A stretch of DNA of 36,295 bases from an uncultured Chlamydiae bacterium (lineage in GTDB: Bacteria > Chlamydiota > Chlamydiia > Chlamydiales > Parachlamydiaceae): assembly GCA_950054535.1 (NCBI GenBank), contig CATLPS010000005.1:1-36295 (forward strand), in the 5' to 3' direction. Each line of letters opens with the position of its first letter. Position 1 is the stretch's first letter. Both the position numbers and the translations under genes were made by a program. Positions 1 to 7,181 of this stretch are shown here, in pieces. The notes beneath the pieces are model-generated. The model was not told where the DNA came from. It made no database searches and saw nothing but the letters and a program-made list of their open reading frames with translations.

Positions 1-661
1 TTTTTTTTTCTTCTTGCCAAGACCAATCGTTTCTAAACCATAGCGTTGGCAGCAGCTGCAAACTAGCGGGCTGAGCGGCGCGGTTCATTACTGTTATTTT
101 AATATAAATCTCTTTAGGGGAGGCTTTTGCATATTCTACAAAAAGATCAAAGTAGCGATCTTCATCAAAAATATGAGTATCGAGCAGCTCATATTCAGGC
201 TGCTGCCGATTGCGTTTTTGGTTTGTTTCTACTAAATCTTGATAAGGAAATACTTCTTGCGGATACTTATAAAGATACTTCATATAAGCGTGGCTAGGCA
301 GATTATCTAAATAAAAATAATACTCCTTTACATCTTCGCCATGATTTCCTTCTTTACCGGTTAAGCCAAAGAGGCGCTCTTTTAAAATAGGATCTTTTCC
401 ATTCCATAAAGCCAGCGCAAAACAGAGCTGCTGCTGATCATCGCAAATACCTGCAATGCCATCTTCTCCCCAGCGGTAAGCACGCGAGCGTGCGTGGTCA
501 TGAGGAAAGTAGCTCCATGCATCTCCATCTGCGCTATCATCTTCTCGTACAGTGCCCCACTGTCTTTCACTTAAATAAGGGCCCCAAAGACGCCAAGGAA
601 TTTGCTTTGTATCACTTTCCTGCAGCCTAATTTCTTCTGCAGTTTGCTCTTTTTTATCCAT
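1..661 (-). CDS. MGH1-like glycoside hydrolase (glucosidase, GH63-related), C-terminus outside the window
   Basis: The first ~220 residues of a large protein are present, starting at the ATG at 661-659 and running off the left edge. The translation begins [16 protein letters not shown] and contains [31 protein letters not shown] and [20 protein letters not shown], then [16 protein letters not shown] recognise this conserved N-terminal pattern from bacterial 'glucosidase' proteins of the MGH1-like/GH63-related family (usually near 900 residues). The (alpha/alpha)6 catalytic barrel would lie beyond the edge, so catalytic residues cannot be checked. The gene starts 12 bases after the stop of the SDR gene, with no clear Shine-Dalgarno, suggesting co-transcription and translational coupling. 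Inference: it hydrolyses an alpha-linked gluco- or manno-oligosaccharide in the cytoplasm (no signal peptide is seen). The exact substrate is unknown. Confidence 0.85.
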   Translation of the reverse strand, partial: MDKKEQTAEEIRLQESDTKQIPWRLWGPYLSERQWGTVREDDSADGDAWSYFPHDHARSRAYRWGEDGIAGICDDQQQLCFALALWNGKDPILKERLFGLTGKEGNHGEDVKEYYFYLDNLPSHAYMKYLYKYPQEVFPYQDLVETNQKRNRQQPEYELLDTHIFDEDRYFDLFVEYAKASPKEIYIKITVMNRAAQPASLQLLPTLWFRNDWSWQEEKK

Positions 662-673
662 TTTTTAAAAATT

Positions 674-1441
674 TTATAGGCCGCCACTAGCGTGCATAAG
701 GCCGCCGTCGATAAAAAATGTAGATGCTGTGACATAGCTAGCCTCATCGGATGCTAAAAATGCCACGAGCTGGGCAATTTCTTTAGGTTTTGCCATTCTT
801 TGTAAAGGAATTTCTGACTGAAGTTTTTTCATTTTTTGACTGTCTTGCATTGTAGAGGCGTTGATAGGGGTGGCCACCGCTCCAGGTCCAACAGCTGCCA
901 CTAAAATTTGATGAGGCGCTAGCTCTAGAGCGCTTGTGCGAGTAAGCATGCGCATTCCTCCTTTAGAGAGGCAGTAGGCAATATTGCCAGGCATGGGCCA
1001 ATCTTCGTGCACAGAGGAGATATTAATGATGCGCCCGGCAGTACCTTGGCTAATCATCTGCTTTGCTGCAATTTGCGTTCCAAAAAAAGCGCTCTTTAAG
1101 TTAACCTCGAGCACCTTATCATACTCTTTTTCAGTAGTATCTAAAATAGAGGCGCGGGTTTCAATTCCTGCATTATTGATCATAATATCCAAATGGCCAA
1201 AATGGCTGACGGCGCTATCTACAAGCTTTTGAATCTCTGTAACTTGGCTAACGTCTGCTTTTACACCTATTGCCTGCGTTCCCAACGCCGCTACTTGACG
1301 CTCTAACTCTTCTGTTGCTTGCGGATGGCAGACATAATCAATCACCACCTTTGCTCCATCACTTGCCAAAGCTAATGCAATACTTGCGCCGATACCACTA
1401 TTGCCGCCCGTGACGATAGCAACTTTACCCTTTAGATTCAT
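674..1441 (-). CDS. SDR family oxidoreductase, glucose 1-dehydrogenase-like
   Basis: A classical short-chain dehydrogenase of 255 residues, the normal family length. The Rossmann glycine motif TGGNSGIG is at 11-18, NNAG at 89-92, the catalytic tetrad is N114, S143, Y156 (YCLSK) and K160, and PGAVATP follows at about 186-192. The C-terminal FIDGGL segment is typical. Overall it resembles bacterial glucose 1-dehydrogenase/general-stress SDRs, which oxidise a sugar or alcohol with NAD(P)+. D35 at the end of beta-2 hints at NAD preference, but this is only an inference. The start is fixed by a perfect AGGAGG (1448-1453) seven bases upstream of the ATG. It lies 30 bases downstream of the AhpD-like gene and 12 bases upstream of the glucosidase, so the three probably form one operon. 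A link between glucosidase (releases glucose) and dehydrogenase (oxidises it) is attractive but unproven. Confidence 0.9.
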   Translation of the reverse strand: MNLKGKVAIVTGGNSGIGASIALALASDGAKVVIDYVCHPQATEELERQVAALGTQAIGVKADVSQVTEIQKLVDSAVSHFGHLDIMINNAGIETRASILDTTEKEYDKVLEVNLKSAFFGTQIAAKQMISQGTAGRIINISSVHEDWPMPGNIAYCLSKGGMRMLTRTSALELAPHQILVAAVGPGAVATPINASTMQDSQKMKKLQSEIPLQRMAKPKEIAQLVAFLASDEASYVTASTFFIDGGLMHASGGL

Positions 1442-1471
1442 TTAAAACCTCCTGTGAGTAAAATAGAAGCT

Positions 1472-2020
1472 CTACTTTTCTAAGGCAATTTCTTTGGCAA
1501 TGGGAAAGTCAATGTCAGGGTCTGTAATATGGTTAAAATAATTGGTAAACATATTCACCATCACAAGATAGATGATTTCTACCATCTCTTGGTCATTCAC
1601 TCCTGCCTTTTTTAACTCTTCTACTTCATGGCCAGAGACCCTACCATTTTTTTCTACTACTAATTTAGCAAATTTTAAAATAGCATCTTCTCTTTTCTCT
1701 TCTGCCTGGGCTTGGCGCGCATGCATCACTTGTTGCTCCTCTAATCCCAGTTGTTTGCTGGCTGCGCAGTGGGCGGCTAAGCAGTAATTGCAATCATTTT
1801 CTTGGCTTACAGCTAGGGCTATTTGCTCGCGCAATTTAGGGGCTAATGTCATTTTTTCTGTCTGCTCACTAAGCGCTAAAAAACCTTTTAACGCAGCTAA
1901 AGAATTGCCCATATTCAAAAAAATGTTAGGAACTTTACCAAATTTTTTTTCGATTTTTTGATAGACTTCACTCAGCTCAGGTTCTGCTTGTTGCAGGCTT
2001 TTTTTAACGACTCTAGCCAT
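1472..2020 (-). CDS. Carboxymuconolactone decarboxylase / AhpD-like peroxidase-related protein
   Basis: 182 residues with the alkylhydroperoxidase D-type core. E74-N-D-C77-N-Y-C80-L-A-A-H84 reproduces the E..CxxC..H redox site of AhpD-like proteins within a helical protein of typical length. In characterised relatives the CxxC pair reduces peroxides or passes electrons to a peroxiredoxin. Another reading is a CMD-family protein with no peroxide role, but the intact CxxC-H argues for redox activity. The N-terminal part (VYQKIEKKFGKVPNIF) is the segment usually found in 'peroxidase-related' members. The ATG is preceded by AGGAG at good spacing, and a TATAAT lies just upstream. It probably heads an operon with the SDR and glucosidase genes. 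The reductant partner (AhpC) is not in this window. Confidence 0.88.
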   Translation of the reverse strand: MARVVKKSLQQAEPELSEVYQKIEKKFGKVPNIFLNMGNSLAALKGFLALSEQTEKMTLAPKLREQIALAVSQENDCNYCLAAHCAASKQLGLEEQQVMHARQAQAEEKREDAILKFAKLVVEKNGRVSGHEVEELKKAGVNDQEMVEIIYLVMVNMFTNYFNHITDPDIDFPIAKEIALEK

Positions 2021-2044
2021 TTTATCTCCTATTTAAAGTTGGTA

Positions 2045-2050
2045 ATTATA
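2045..2050 (-). promoter_or_regulatory. Candidate -10 element upstream of the AhpD-like gene
   Basis: On the minus strand there is a perfect TATAAT 25 bases before the ATG. The matching -35 position (2068-2073, ATTAAA) is weak and falls inside the adjacent 18-bp inverted repeat. Either the dyad is a regulatory operator or the -10 match is accidental. Confidence 0.35.
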
Positions 2051-2053
2051 GGG

Positions 2054-2097
2054 AAACTTAAGCAGATTTTAATGGTAAATAAAATCTGCTTAAGTTT
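2054..2097. terminator. Perfect 18-bp inverted repeat with 8-base loop between the DUF892 and AhpD-like genes
   Basis: Arms 2054-2071 and 2080-2097 are exactly complementary and the loop is 2072-2079. It sits between the DUF892 stop (2106) and the AhpD-like start (2020), both on the minus strand. On the plus strand a run of six T follows directly. On the minus strand only UUU closes the stem, then CCC. It probably ends the DUF892 transcript, but the orientation of the T-run is opposite to that of the flanking genes, so an operator role is also possible. Confidence 0.7.
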
Positions 2098-2105
2098 TTT
2101 AGCGA

Positions 2106-2681
2106 TTATAAATGAATGGTAGGATTTGAAGAGGAGATTTGATCGGCTTCATAGCGAGCTTCTTCATTAATGCCTGTAGTAAAAAAACTGCCTTCTGCCA
2201 TTTCAGTAAGTTTTTCATCTGCCTCTTTTTCTTCATCTAAAGAAGCTTGCAAAAGGTCAATGACTTCGCTAAAATCAATACGATCATCTTTTTGCCAATC
2301 TTTTAAACAATTAGCCAGCGCGCAAAGCGATCCATAACAAGTAATTTCGTAATGCTCTACTTTTTGGCAGGAGATGATAATCGAGGTGTCTTTAGTACTA
2401 GGACTTAAACTTTTTTCACAATACTCTTTGCCTTTTGCTAAAATGTCTTGCATGACAAGGCACTCTGCGCCAGTAGCATTTTCGTTTAAAACTTTAAAAA
2501 TGGATTTTAATCTTTGTAGCTGTTGTTTTGTCTCTTCTAAATGATCGCTAAGTCCCTCTTTTAAGTCTTTATGTGAAGCATGTTGAATCATGGAAGGAAG
2601 GGCATCTATAATTTGATTTTCAAAATCAAAAGCCTCTCTCAAAAGGTCTAAAAAGAGATTGTAAAAAGAATTTTTTTCCAT
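2106..2681 (-). CDS. DUF892 (YciE/YciF-like) ferritin-like stress protein
   Basis: 191 residues, all predicted helical, matching the DUF892 pattern. The N-terminal FLDLLREAFDFENQIIDALP is followed by an HLEETKQQLQRL stretch (about 47-58) and a second helical pair containing KVEHYEITCYGSLCALA (about 107-123). The acidic and histidine residues E21, H47, E50 and E110 are placed as expected for the di-iron-like site of ferritin-like folds. Family members (YciE, YciF) are induced by osmotic, oxidative or desiccation stress; their biochemistry is poorly known. The ATG has a strong AAGGAG 6-7 bases upstream. A promoter candidate lies at 2733-2761, so it may be transcribed separately from the VKOR gene, 93 bases away. 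An unusual feature is five cysteines, more than I would expect for this family. Confidence 0.88.
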   Translation of the reverse strand: MEKNSFYNLFLDLLREAFDFENQIIDALPSMIQHASHKDLKEGLSDHLEETKQQLQRLKSIFKVLNENATGAECLVMQDILAKGKEYCEKSLSPSTKDTSIIISCQKVEHYEITCYGSLCALANCLKDWQKDDRIDFSEVIDLLQASLDEEKEADEKLTEMAEGSFFTTGINEEARYEADQISSSNPTIHL

Positions 2682-2732
2682 TGTTTCTCCTTAAGTTTTA
2701 AAGTATTGCTACGTTTTTACGCCCTAATTTGG

Positions 2733-2761
2733 ATGCTAGCTTAAATAAAACTAATAGGCAA
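2733..2761 (-). promoter_or_regulatory. Candidate sigma70-type promoter for the DUF892 gene
   Basis: Minus strand: -35 TTGCCT (2761-2756), 17-base spacer, -10 TAGCAT (2738-2733). Each hexamer matches 4 of 6 consensus positions. The spacing is ideal and the predicted leader is about 45 bases. Confidence 0.35.
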
Positions 2762-2774
2762 TTAATTATTTAAT

Positions 2775-4100
2775 TTAGCGAATAGAGTCTTGCCAAGTTC
2801 CATAACTTTCTCTAATTTTTCCTTTAGGTATACTAAAACCTATGAGTAAAACTCCCACTACTAAAGCTTTCCAAGTAACCACTTCTGGAGCACTCATTAA
2901 AAAAGGAAGAAGCAAACAGAAACTGCCTAAAACAACGTTAAAAAACCGGGCTGTCCTAGCAACTTCTGCAAAAGAAATCATAGAAGTCGTGATGGTCAAG
3001 GCCCCTAAAATATGGCCAATATTGACCGCTGTGGTATAAGGTCCGCTATGAAAAAGTAGCCATATTCCTAGCCCCAATGATACAATCAGATTCCAGGGAA
3101 GCGAAATTCCTTTTAAACCTGCGGAAAAAGAAAAAGAGGGTTCTAAAGAGAATTTTTCTGGAGTGGAAGCGGAAGGAGATACTCCTCCATGCCAAAAAAG
3201 AGGCCAAAAAGAGTGTCCCTGCAACATACTAGCCCTTAAAAACTGCACTGTTGCAATGACTTCGTCCATTGTTAGAGCAATCATGGTTAACATGCAAGCC
3301 GCGGTTAAAAGGCACCAAAAACACCAGGCGCCTACTAGTAGAGGCTGCAGCATGATTAAAATAATACTAGCCAGGCCGGCAGGAATAACGAGCAAGCCAA
3401 ATAAGGCCACCATCCAGGGCATCGTGCGCCATCTTCTTACTCCGCCTTTAGCTCCCAGTAGCGCTTCCATCGTATAGACAAAGGCACCCAGGCCCGCATC
3501 AGAAATGGGAAATGCTTTTGAAACAGAAGAAGTGATCACATTAAGGGTACCGCTGCCAAAGACTGGATCCCACATAGTATCAATATAACCCAGTTGAAAA
3601 GCTGCCATATAACGGGAAAAAAACCAGCAGGCGCAAGTAAGACAAATAATGGGAAGCCGCTGACTCCAGCAAGAAGGGTTATAAGACCAACCAGGCGGAA
3701 AAGCAGCTCCGTCATCTTCCATCATACCAGGAGTTCCTGGAATCAAAAGAGCAAATGCAATCACAGCTGCGCCTGTTACTGTATCATTAAGGTAACCAAA
3801 AGCAGTAGGAGACCAAAAAAAAAGTGGGGCCAGCTGTAGCCACACTCCAATCAAACAGCAAGCCCAAGGGGCCCAAAGACGTTTAGGGCAAAGAGAGAGC
3901 CAGCCAAAAAATATCAGTGCAACTCCACTAATGAAGTCGCTTAGCATGATCTTAGTAGAAATTTTTTCAAAAGTAAGCAGATTGGCAATTAGCCAAGTTC
4001 CCAAAAAGATGAGAACATAGTAGGCCCAAAGAAATTGGCTATGCTGCTCTTCCCACTTTGATTTTTTCTCTAGCTCTTGAAGTTTTAAAGTACTATTCAT
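2775..4100 (-). CDS. Polytopic membrane protein: SPW repeat - VKOR-like domain - SPW repeat
   Basis: 441 residues with about ten hydrophobic segments. Residues ~25-120 and ~335-425 look like SPW-type two- to four-helix units (second unit starts WNLIVSLGLGIWLLF). The centre (~140-295) matches the VKOR-like family: SRYMAAFQLGYIDTMWDP, a FPISDAG loop (198-204), then the redox motif C260-F-W-C263 in GAWCFWCLLTA. VKOR-like proteins pass electrons from disulfide formation to quinone. The loop before the CxxC helix has no cysteine pair, so the usual shuttle cysteines seem absent. The ATG overlaps the end of the epimerase gene by 8 bases (ATGAATAG), indicating translational coupling. Inference: an inner-membrane redox protein working with the epimerase. 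I am sure of the domain families, less so of activity. Confidence 0.82.
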   Translation of the reverse strand: MNSTLKLQELEKKSKWEEQHSQFLWAYYVLIFLGTWLIANLLTFEKISTKIMLSDFISGVALIFFGWLSLCPKRLWAPWACCLIGVWLQLAPLFFWSPTAFGYLNDTVTGAAVIAFALLIPGTPGMMEDDGAAFPPGWSYNPSCWSQRLPIICLTCACWFFSRYMAAFQLGYIDTMWDPVFGSGTLNVITSSVSKAFPISDAGLGAFVYTMEALLGAKGGVRRWRTMPWMVALFGLLVIPAGLASIILIMLQPLLVGAWCFWCLLTAACMLTMIALTMDEVIATVQFLRASMLQGHSFWPLFWHGGVSPSASTPEKFSLEPSFSFSAGLKGISLPWNLIVSLGLGIWLLFHSGPYTTAVNIGHILGALTITTSMISFAEVARTARFFNVVLGSFCLLLPFLMSAPEVVTWKALVVGVLLIGFSIPKGKIRESYGTWQDSIR

Positions 4101-5184
4101 CGTGCTGCTTCTTTTTTAGCCACTTAGGCGCTTTTAAGTCGTTAGCTTGGTACCATTTTAAAGGATTTTCTTTTAGATCTTTAATCATGATGGGTAAAGT
4201 ACTACTTAAACGTTTTTGAGGGGTCCAATCTAATAGCTGATGAATATGAGTGAGATCAAGCACATAATTATCATCGGCGTAATCGATCATCCAGGGCTTG
4301 ATAAAAGAGTCTGGGAAAAAGGGGAGGCGATCTTGCATCCAAGCACCGACTTTAGCGATGATTTTTGGGATGCGATAGGTACTAAGGGGCTCATGATAAA
4401 GGAGCTGGCTAATTTGGTTTTGTAGCTGATCATAGCTTAAAGTCTCTTCTTCCCCGACTAGCATCACCGTTTCTTTTGGCAGTAAAGCTCTTTTTTGCAC
4501 GCAAATCCACACCACTTCAGCCATATCATCTAAATGTAGAAAAGAAGTTCCATGAGAAATATCACCAGGCAAGACATGGCTAGTAAACTGTTTTTCGTAG
4601 ATTCTTTGAATTTGATTAGAGATGGGAATGGAGTGACACTCGTCGTCGTAACAGCCCGCAATTCTTAAAATGACTGATGGAATCTCGTGATGATTCTTTG
4701 AAATAACAGCCTCTGTTTCAATTTTAGAACGAGGATATTCCCAGGGATCTGTAACCAAAGGAGAGTTTTCATTAATTTTTTTAGGTGGATCTTGTGGTTC
4801 ATGAATTAGCATGGTGCTGGAAAAAAGAAATTGCTCTGTAGAAAAATTTTGCACGGCCTGCAGCAGATGCTTGGTTCCCTCTACCGTAATTTGCTCATAT
4901 TTTGCCCACTCTCCGCCGGTAAAATTGTAATAGGCAGCCAAATGAACAACAGAGGCAATATGGTCGCCATATGTTTGTTTGATTTGTTGCATCGCGGTTT
5001 GAATACTATCTACCGAGGAGACATCCATTTTAATAAAGGCAAAATTAGCAGGAGTAGAAGTTTTGGGAGCGACTAGGTCTAAGCCAATTAATTGATAGGA
5101 GCTATCTTTAAAACGCTCGATCACTTTTGTGCCAATTCGCCCACTACAACCTGTAACTAAAATAAGCTGGTTACCTGGGTTCAT
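4093..5184 (-). CDS. NAD-dependent epimerase/dehydratase (extended SDR)
   Basis: 363 residues starting with the dinucleotide-binding motif TGCSGRIG (11-18), D36 at the end of beta-2 suggesting NAD, HLAAYYN at about 81-87, FSST at 121-124 and the catalytic Y150-P-R-S-K154. This is the extended-SDR arrangement of nucleotide-sugar epimerases and dehydratases, and of several non-sugar members; the substrate cannot be assigned. The start is supported by AAGGAG at 5190-5195, five bases before the ATG. It is translationally coupled to the SPW-VKOR gene by an 8-base overlap. I recall the pairing of such an epimerase with an SPW/VKOR membrane protein from other bacteria, which suggests a shared role. 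Confidence 0.88.
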   Translation of the reverse strand: MNPGNQLILVTGCSGRIGTKVIERFKDSSYQLIGLDLVAPKTSTPANFAFIKMDVSSVDSIQTAMQQIKQTYGDHIASVVHLAAYYNFTGGEWAKYEQITVEGTKHLLQAVQNFSTEQFLFSSTMLIHEPQDPPKKINENSPLVTDPWEYPRSKIETEAVISKNHHEIPSVILRIAGCYDDECHSIPISNQIQRIYEKQFTSHVLPGDISHGTSFLHLDDMAEVVWICVQKRALLPKETVMLVGEEETLSYDQLQNQISQLLYHEPLSTYRIPKIIAKVGAWMQDRLPFFPDSFIKPWMIDYADDNYVLDLTHIHQLLDWTPQKRLSSTLPIMIKDLKENPLKWYQANDLKAPKWLKKKQHDE

Positions 5185-5222
5185 TTTAACTCCTTACTGT
5201 AAGATCTATTAATGATAGCTAA

Positions 5223-5251
5223 ACCTAATGAAGTAAAGTGTAGGATGTCAA
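5223..5251 (-). promoter_or_regulatory. Candidate promoter for the epimerase / SPW-VKOR pair
   Basis: Minus strand: a perfect -35 TTGACA (5251-5246), 17-base spacer, weak -10 TTAGGT (5228-5223). The strong -35 and the position 40 bases before the ATG make it worth noting, though the -10 is poor. Confidence 0.35.
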
Positions 5252-5332
5252 GAAAAAAATTTAAATGAACGAAAAGGTTTTTTAACAAATTGAAATGGCA
5301 AAGAGTGAAAAAAGTGTAAAAACTAACTCCTT

Positions 5333-7105
5333 TTATCCTGCCTCTTTTAAGACAACTCCTTTATAGACTAATGCTTTGTCGGGATCGAGCGTAATGAGTT
5401 GCCCTTCTTTTAAAACGCTACAAGCGGCATCTGCCCGAAGCAAAATAGGTTTATTCATTTCAAGGGCTGCTTTTTTAGCAAATTTTTCCGACTGAAGATC
5501 ATTAATATGATTTTGTAAAATAACTCCAAGGCATTCTTGCATGAGGGGTAAATAGCTTTCATCGCACTTGATAATCACCAATAATTTTCCTCTAACGGCG
5601 TAAGGTTCTATTGACTCAGGAGAAAGAGCAATCGTTGCTTTACCATGGACATAATTTCCAAAGCCTACATGTCCTCTAACTAAAACATTTCCAATGCTTT
5701 CTACAATCATCATATTTGTAGTTCCCGAAATGCCAAAAGGAGTTCCGGCGGTTAATACCACTAAATCACCATGAGTAACTAGATGGTTTTCTAAAGCAAA
5801 TTGACTAATAGTTTTAAAACCTTCTATGAGATTATGGGATTCTTCGGCTAAATAGGGAATGACTCCCCAGCTAAAAGCCATTTGGTGGTAACAGTGCTCG
5901 TGTGAGGTCATTGCCACAATAGGCATTTTGGGTCGCAATCGCGAAATAAGCCTGGCAGTAGATCCTCCTCTTGTGAAGGCGAAGATAGCTTTGGCATGCG
6001 AGCTGTAAGCTGTTTTTACAGTCGCTAAAGTTACTGCAGAAGGTACATCATGGTAAATTAAAGGAGCGTGTTGATCAAAAAAAGTGCGATAATTAAAATC
6101 TTCTTCTGCTTCTTTTACAATATTTCGCATCATGTTCACTGTTTCAATAGGAAAATTTCCAATAGCAGTTTCTCCCGATAGCATCACAGCAGAAGTGCTA
6201 TCATAAATAGCATTGGCAACATCAGAGGCTTCGGCGCGCGTGGGCCTAGGGTGATGAATCATCGATTCTAGCATTTGTGTAGCTGTCACTACAGGCTTTC
6301 CAGCAAGGTAGCTTTTACGAATCATCATTTTTTGTAGACGAGGCACATGACTTAAAGGAACTTCTACCCCAAGATCACCGCGGGCAATCATAATGCCATC
6401 GGCTGCTTGTACAATACTATCAAAGTTTTGCACTCCTTCGCTATTTTCTATTTTAGCTACCACTAAAATATCTGGCTTACCTTCTGCAGCTAAAAGATTT
6501 TTAATCGCTAAAACATGTTCGGCGCAGCGTACAAAGGAAGCGGCAATCACATCGATATCATGTAAACAGCCAAATTTAATATCTTCTACATCTTTATCTG
6601 TCATCGCCGGCAGGTTAAGACTTACATTGGGAATATTTACCCCTTTACTTGACTTTAAAAAACCTGGATTATCAATTTCTACTACTACTCCTATGTCTGA
6701 TTTTTCCACTACTCTCGAAGAGATATAGCCATCGTCAAAAAGTACTTTAGCTCCAATGGGAAGATCTTCTAAAATATGGCTAGGAACAATAGAGGCGGCC
6801 GTTTCATCTCCAATTACCTCTGTTTTTACAAGATGCCATTTTTGGCCCATAGTAAGATGGACGAGATTATTTTTAATTTCACCGAGTCTAATTTCAGGCC
6901 CCTTGGTATCTAACATAATAGCTAAAGGAACTTTTTTAATGGTGCGCGCTTCTTTTAATAAGTGAATTATTTGTAAATGACTTTCGTGATTGCTATGACT
7001 AAAATTTAAGCGGGCTACATCCATTCCTGCATCAATGAGCTCCAAAATTTTATCAAGCGTATTGACAGCTGGGCCCATGGTGCAGATAATTTTAGTACGA
7101 ATCAT
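5333..7105 (-). CDS. pyk: Pyruvate kinase with C-terminal PEP-utilising-enzyme-like swivel domain
   Basis: 590 residues. Pyruvate kinase converts PEP and ADP to pyruvate and ATP in glycolysis. The barrel starts RTKIICTMGPA and carries LDTKGPEIR (65-73), the catalytic lysine K218 with metal ligands E220 and D244 (ARGDLGVEVP), TATQMLESM (274-282) and RAEASDVANA (290-299). The C domain with the effector site ends near residue 465 (AGTPFGISGTTN). About 120 extra residues follow (~470-590), resembling the swivel domain appended to the ~585-residue Bacillus-type enzymes. From memory, Chlamydia trachomatis PykF is about 485 residues and lacks it. The stretch where the TSHAA-like motif would lie reads ILQNHINDLQSEKFAKKA, so the phospho-histidine motif is degenerate. 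Monocistronic, with a candidate promoter at 7139-7166. Confidence 0.96.
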   Translation of the reverse strand: MIRTKIICTMGPAVNTLDKILELIDAGMDVARLNFSHSNHESHLQIIHLLKEARTIKKVPLAIMLDTKGPEIRLGEIKNNLVHLTMGQKWHLVKTEVIGDETAASIVPSHILEDLPIGAKVLFDDGYISSRVVEKSDIGVVVEIDNPGFLKSSKGVNIPNVSLNLPAMTDKDVEDIKFGCLHDIDVIAASFVRCAEHVLAIKNLLAAEGKPDILVVAKIENSEGVQNFDSIVQAADGIMIARGDLGVEVPLSHVPRLQKMMIRKSYLAGKPVVTATQMLESMIHHPRPTRAEASDVANAIYDSTSAVMLSGETAIGNFPIETVNMMRNIVKEAEEDFNYRTFFDQHAPLIYHDVPSAVTLATVKTAYSSHAKAIFAFTRGGSTARLISRLRPKMPIVAMTSHEHCYHQMAFSWGVIPYLAEESHNLIEGFKTISQFALENHLVTHGDLVVLTAGTPFGISGTTNMMIVESIGNVLVRGHVGFGNYVHGKATIALSPESIEPYAVRGKLLVIIKCDESYLPLMQECLGVILQNHINDLQSEKFAKKAALEMNKPILLRADAACSVLKEGQLITLDPDKALVYKGVVLKEAG

Positions 7106-7138
7106 AGAACTCTTTTCGTTTAAGTTGATTTATACTCA

Positions 7139-7166
7139 ATTTAAGCGGTAAGAGTTTTTTTGACAA
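7139..7166 (-). promoter_or_regulatory. Candidate promoter of pyk
   Basis: Minus strand: -35 TTGTCA (7166-7161, 5/6), 16-base spacer, -10 TTAAAT (7144-7139, 4/6), about 34 bases before the ATG. A TATAAA slightly downstream is an alternative -10 without a good -35. Confidence 0.35.
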
Positions 7167-7181
7167 ACTGAATTCTAACAG

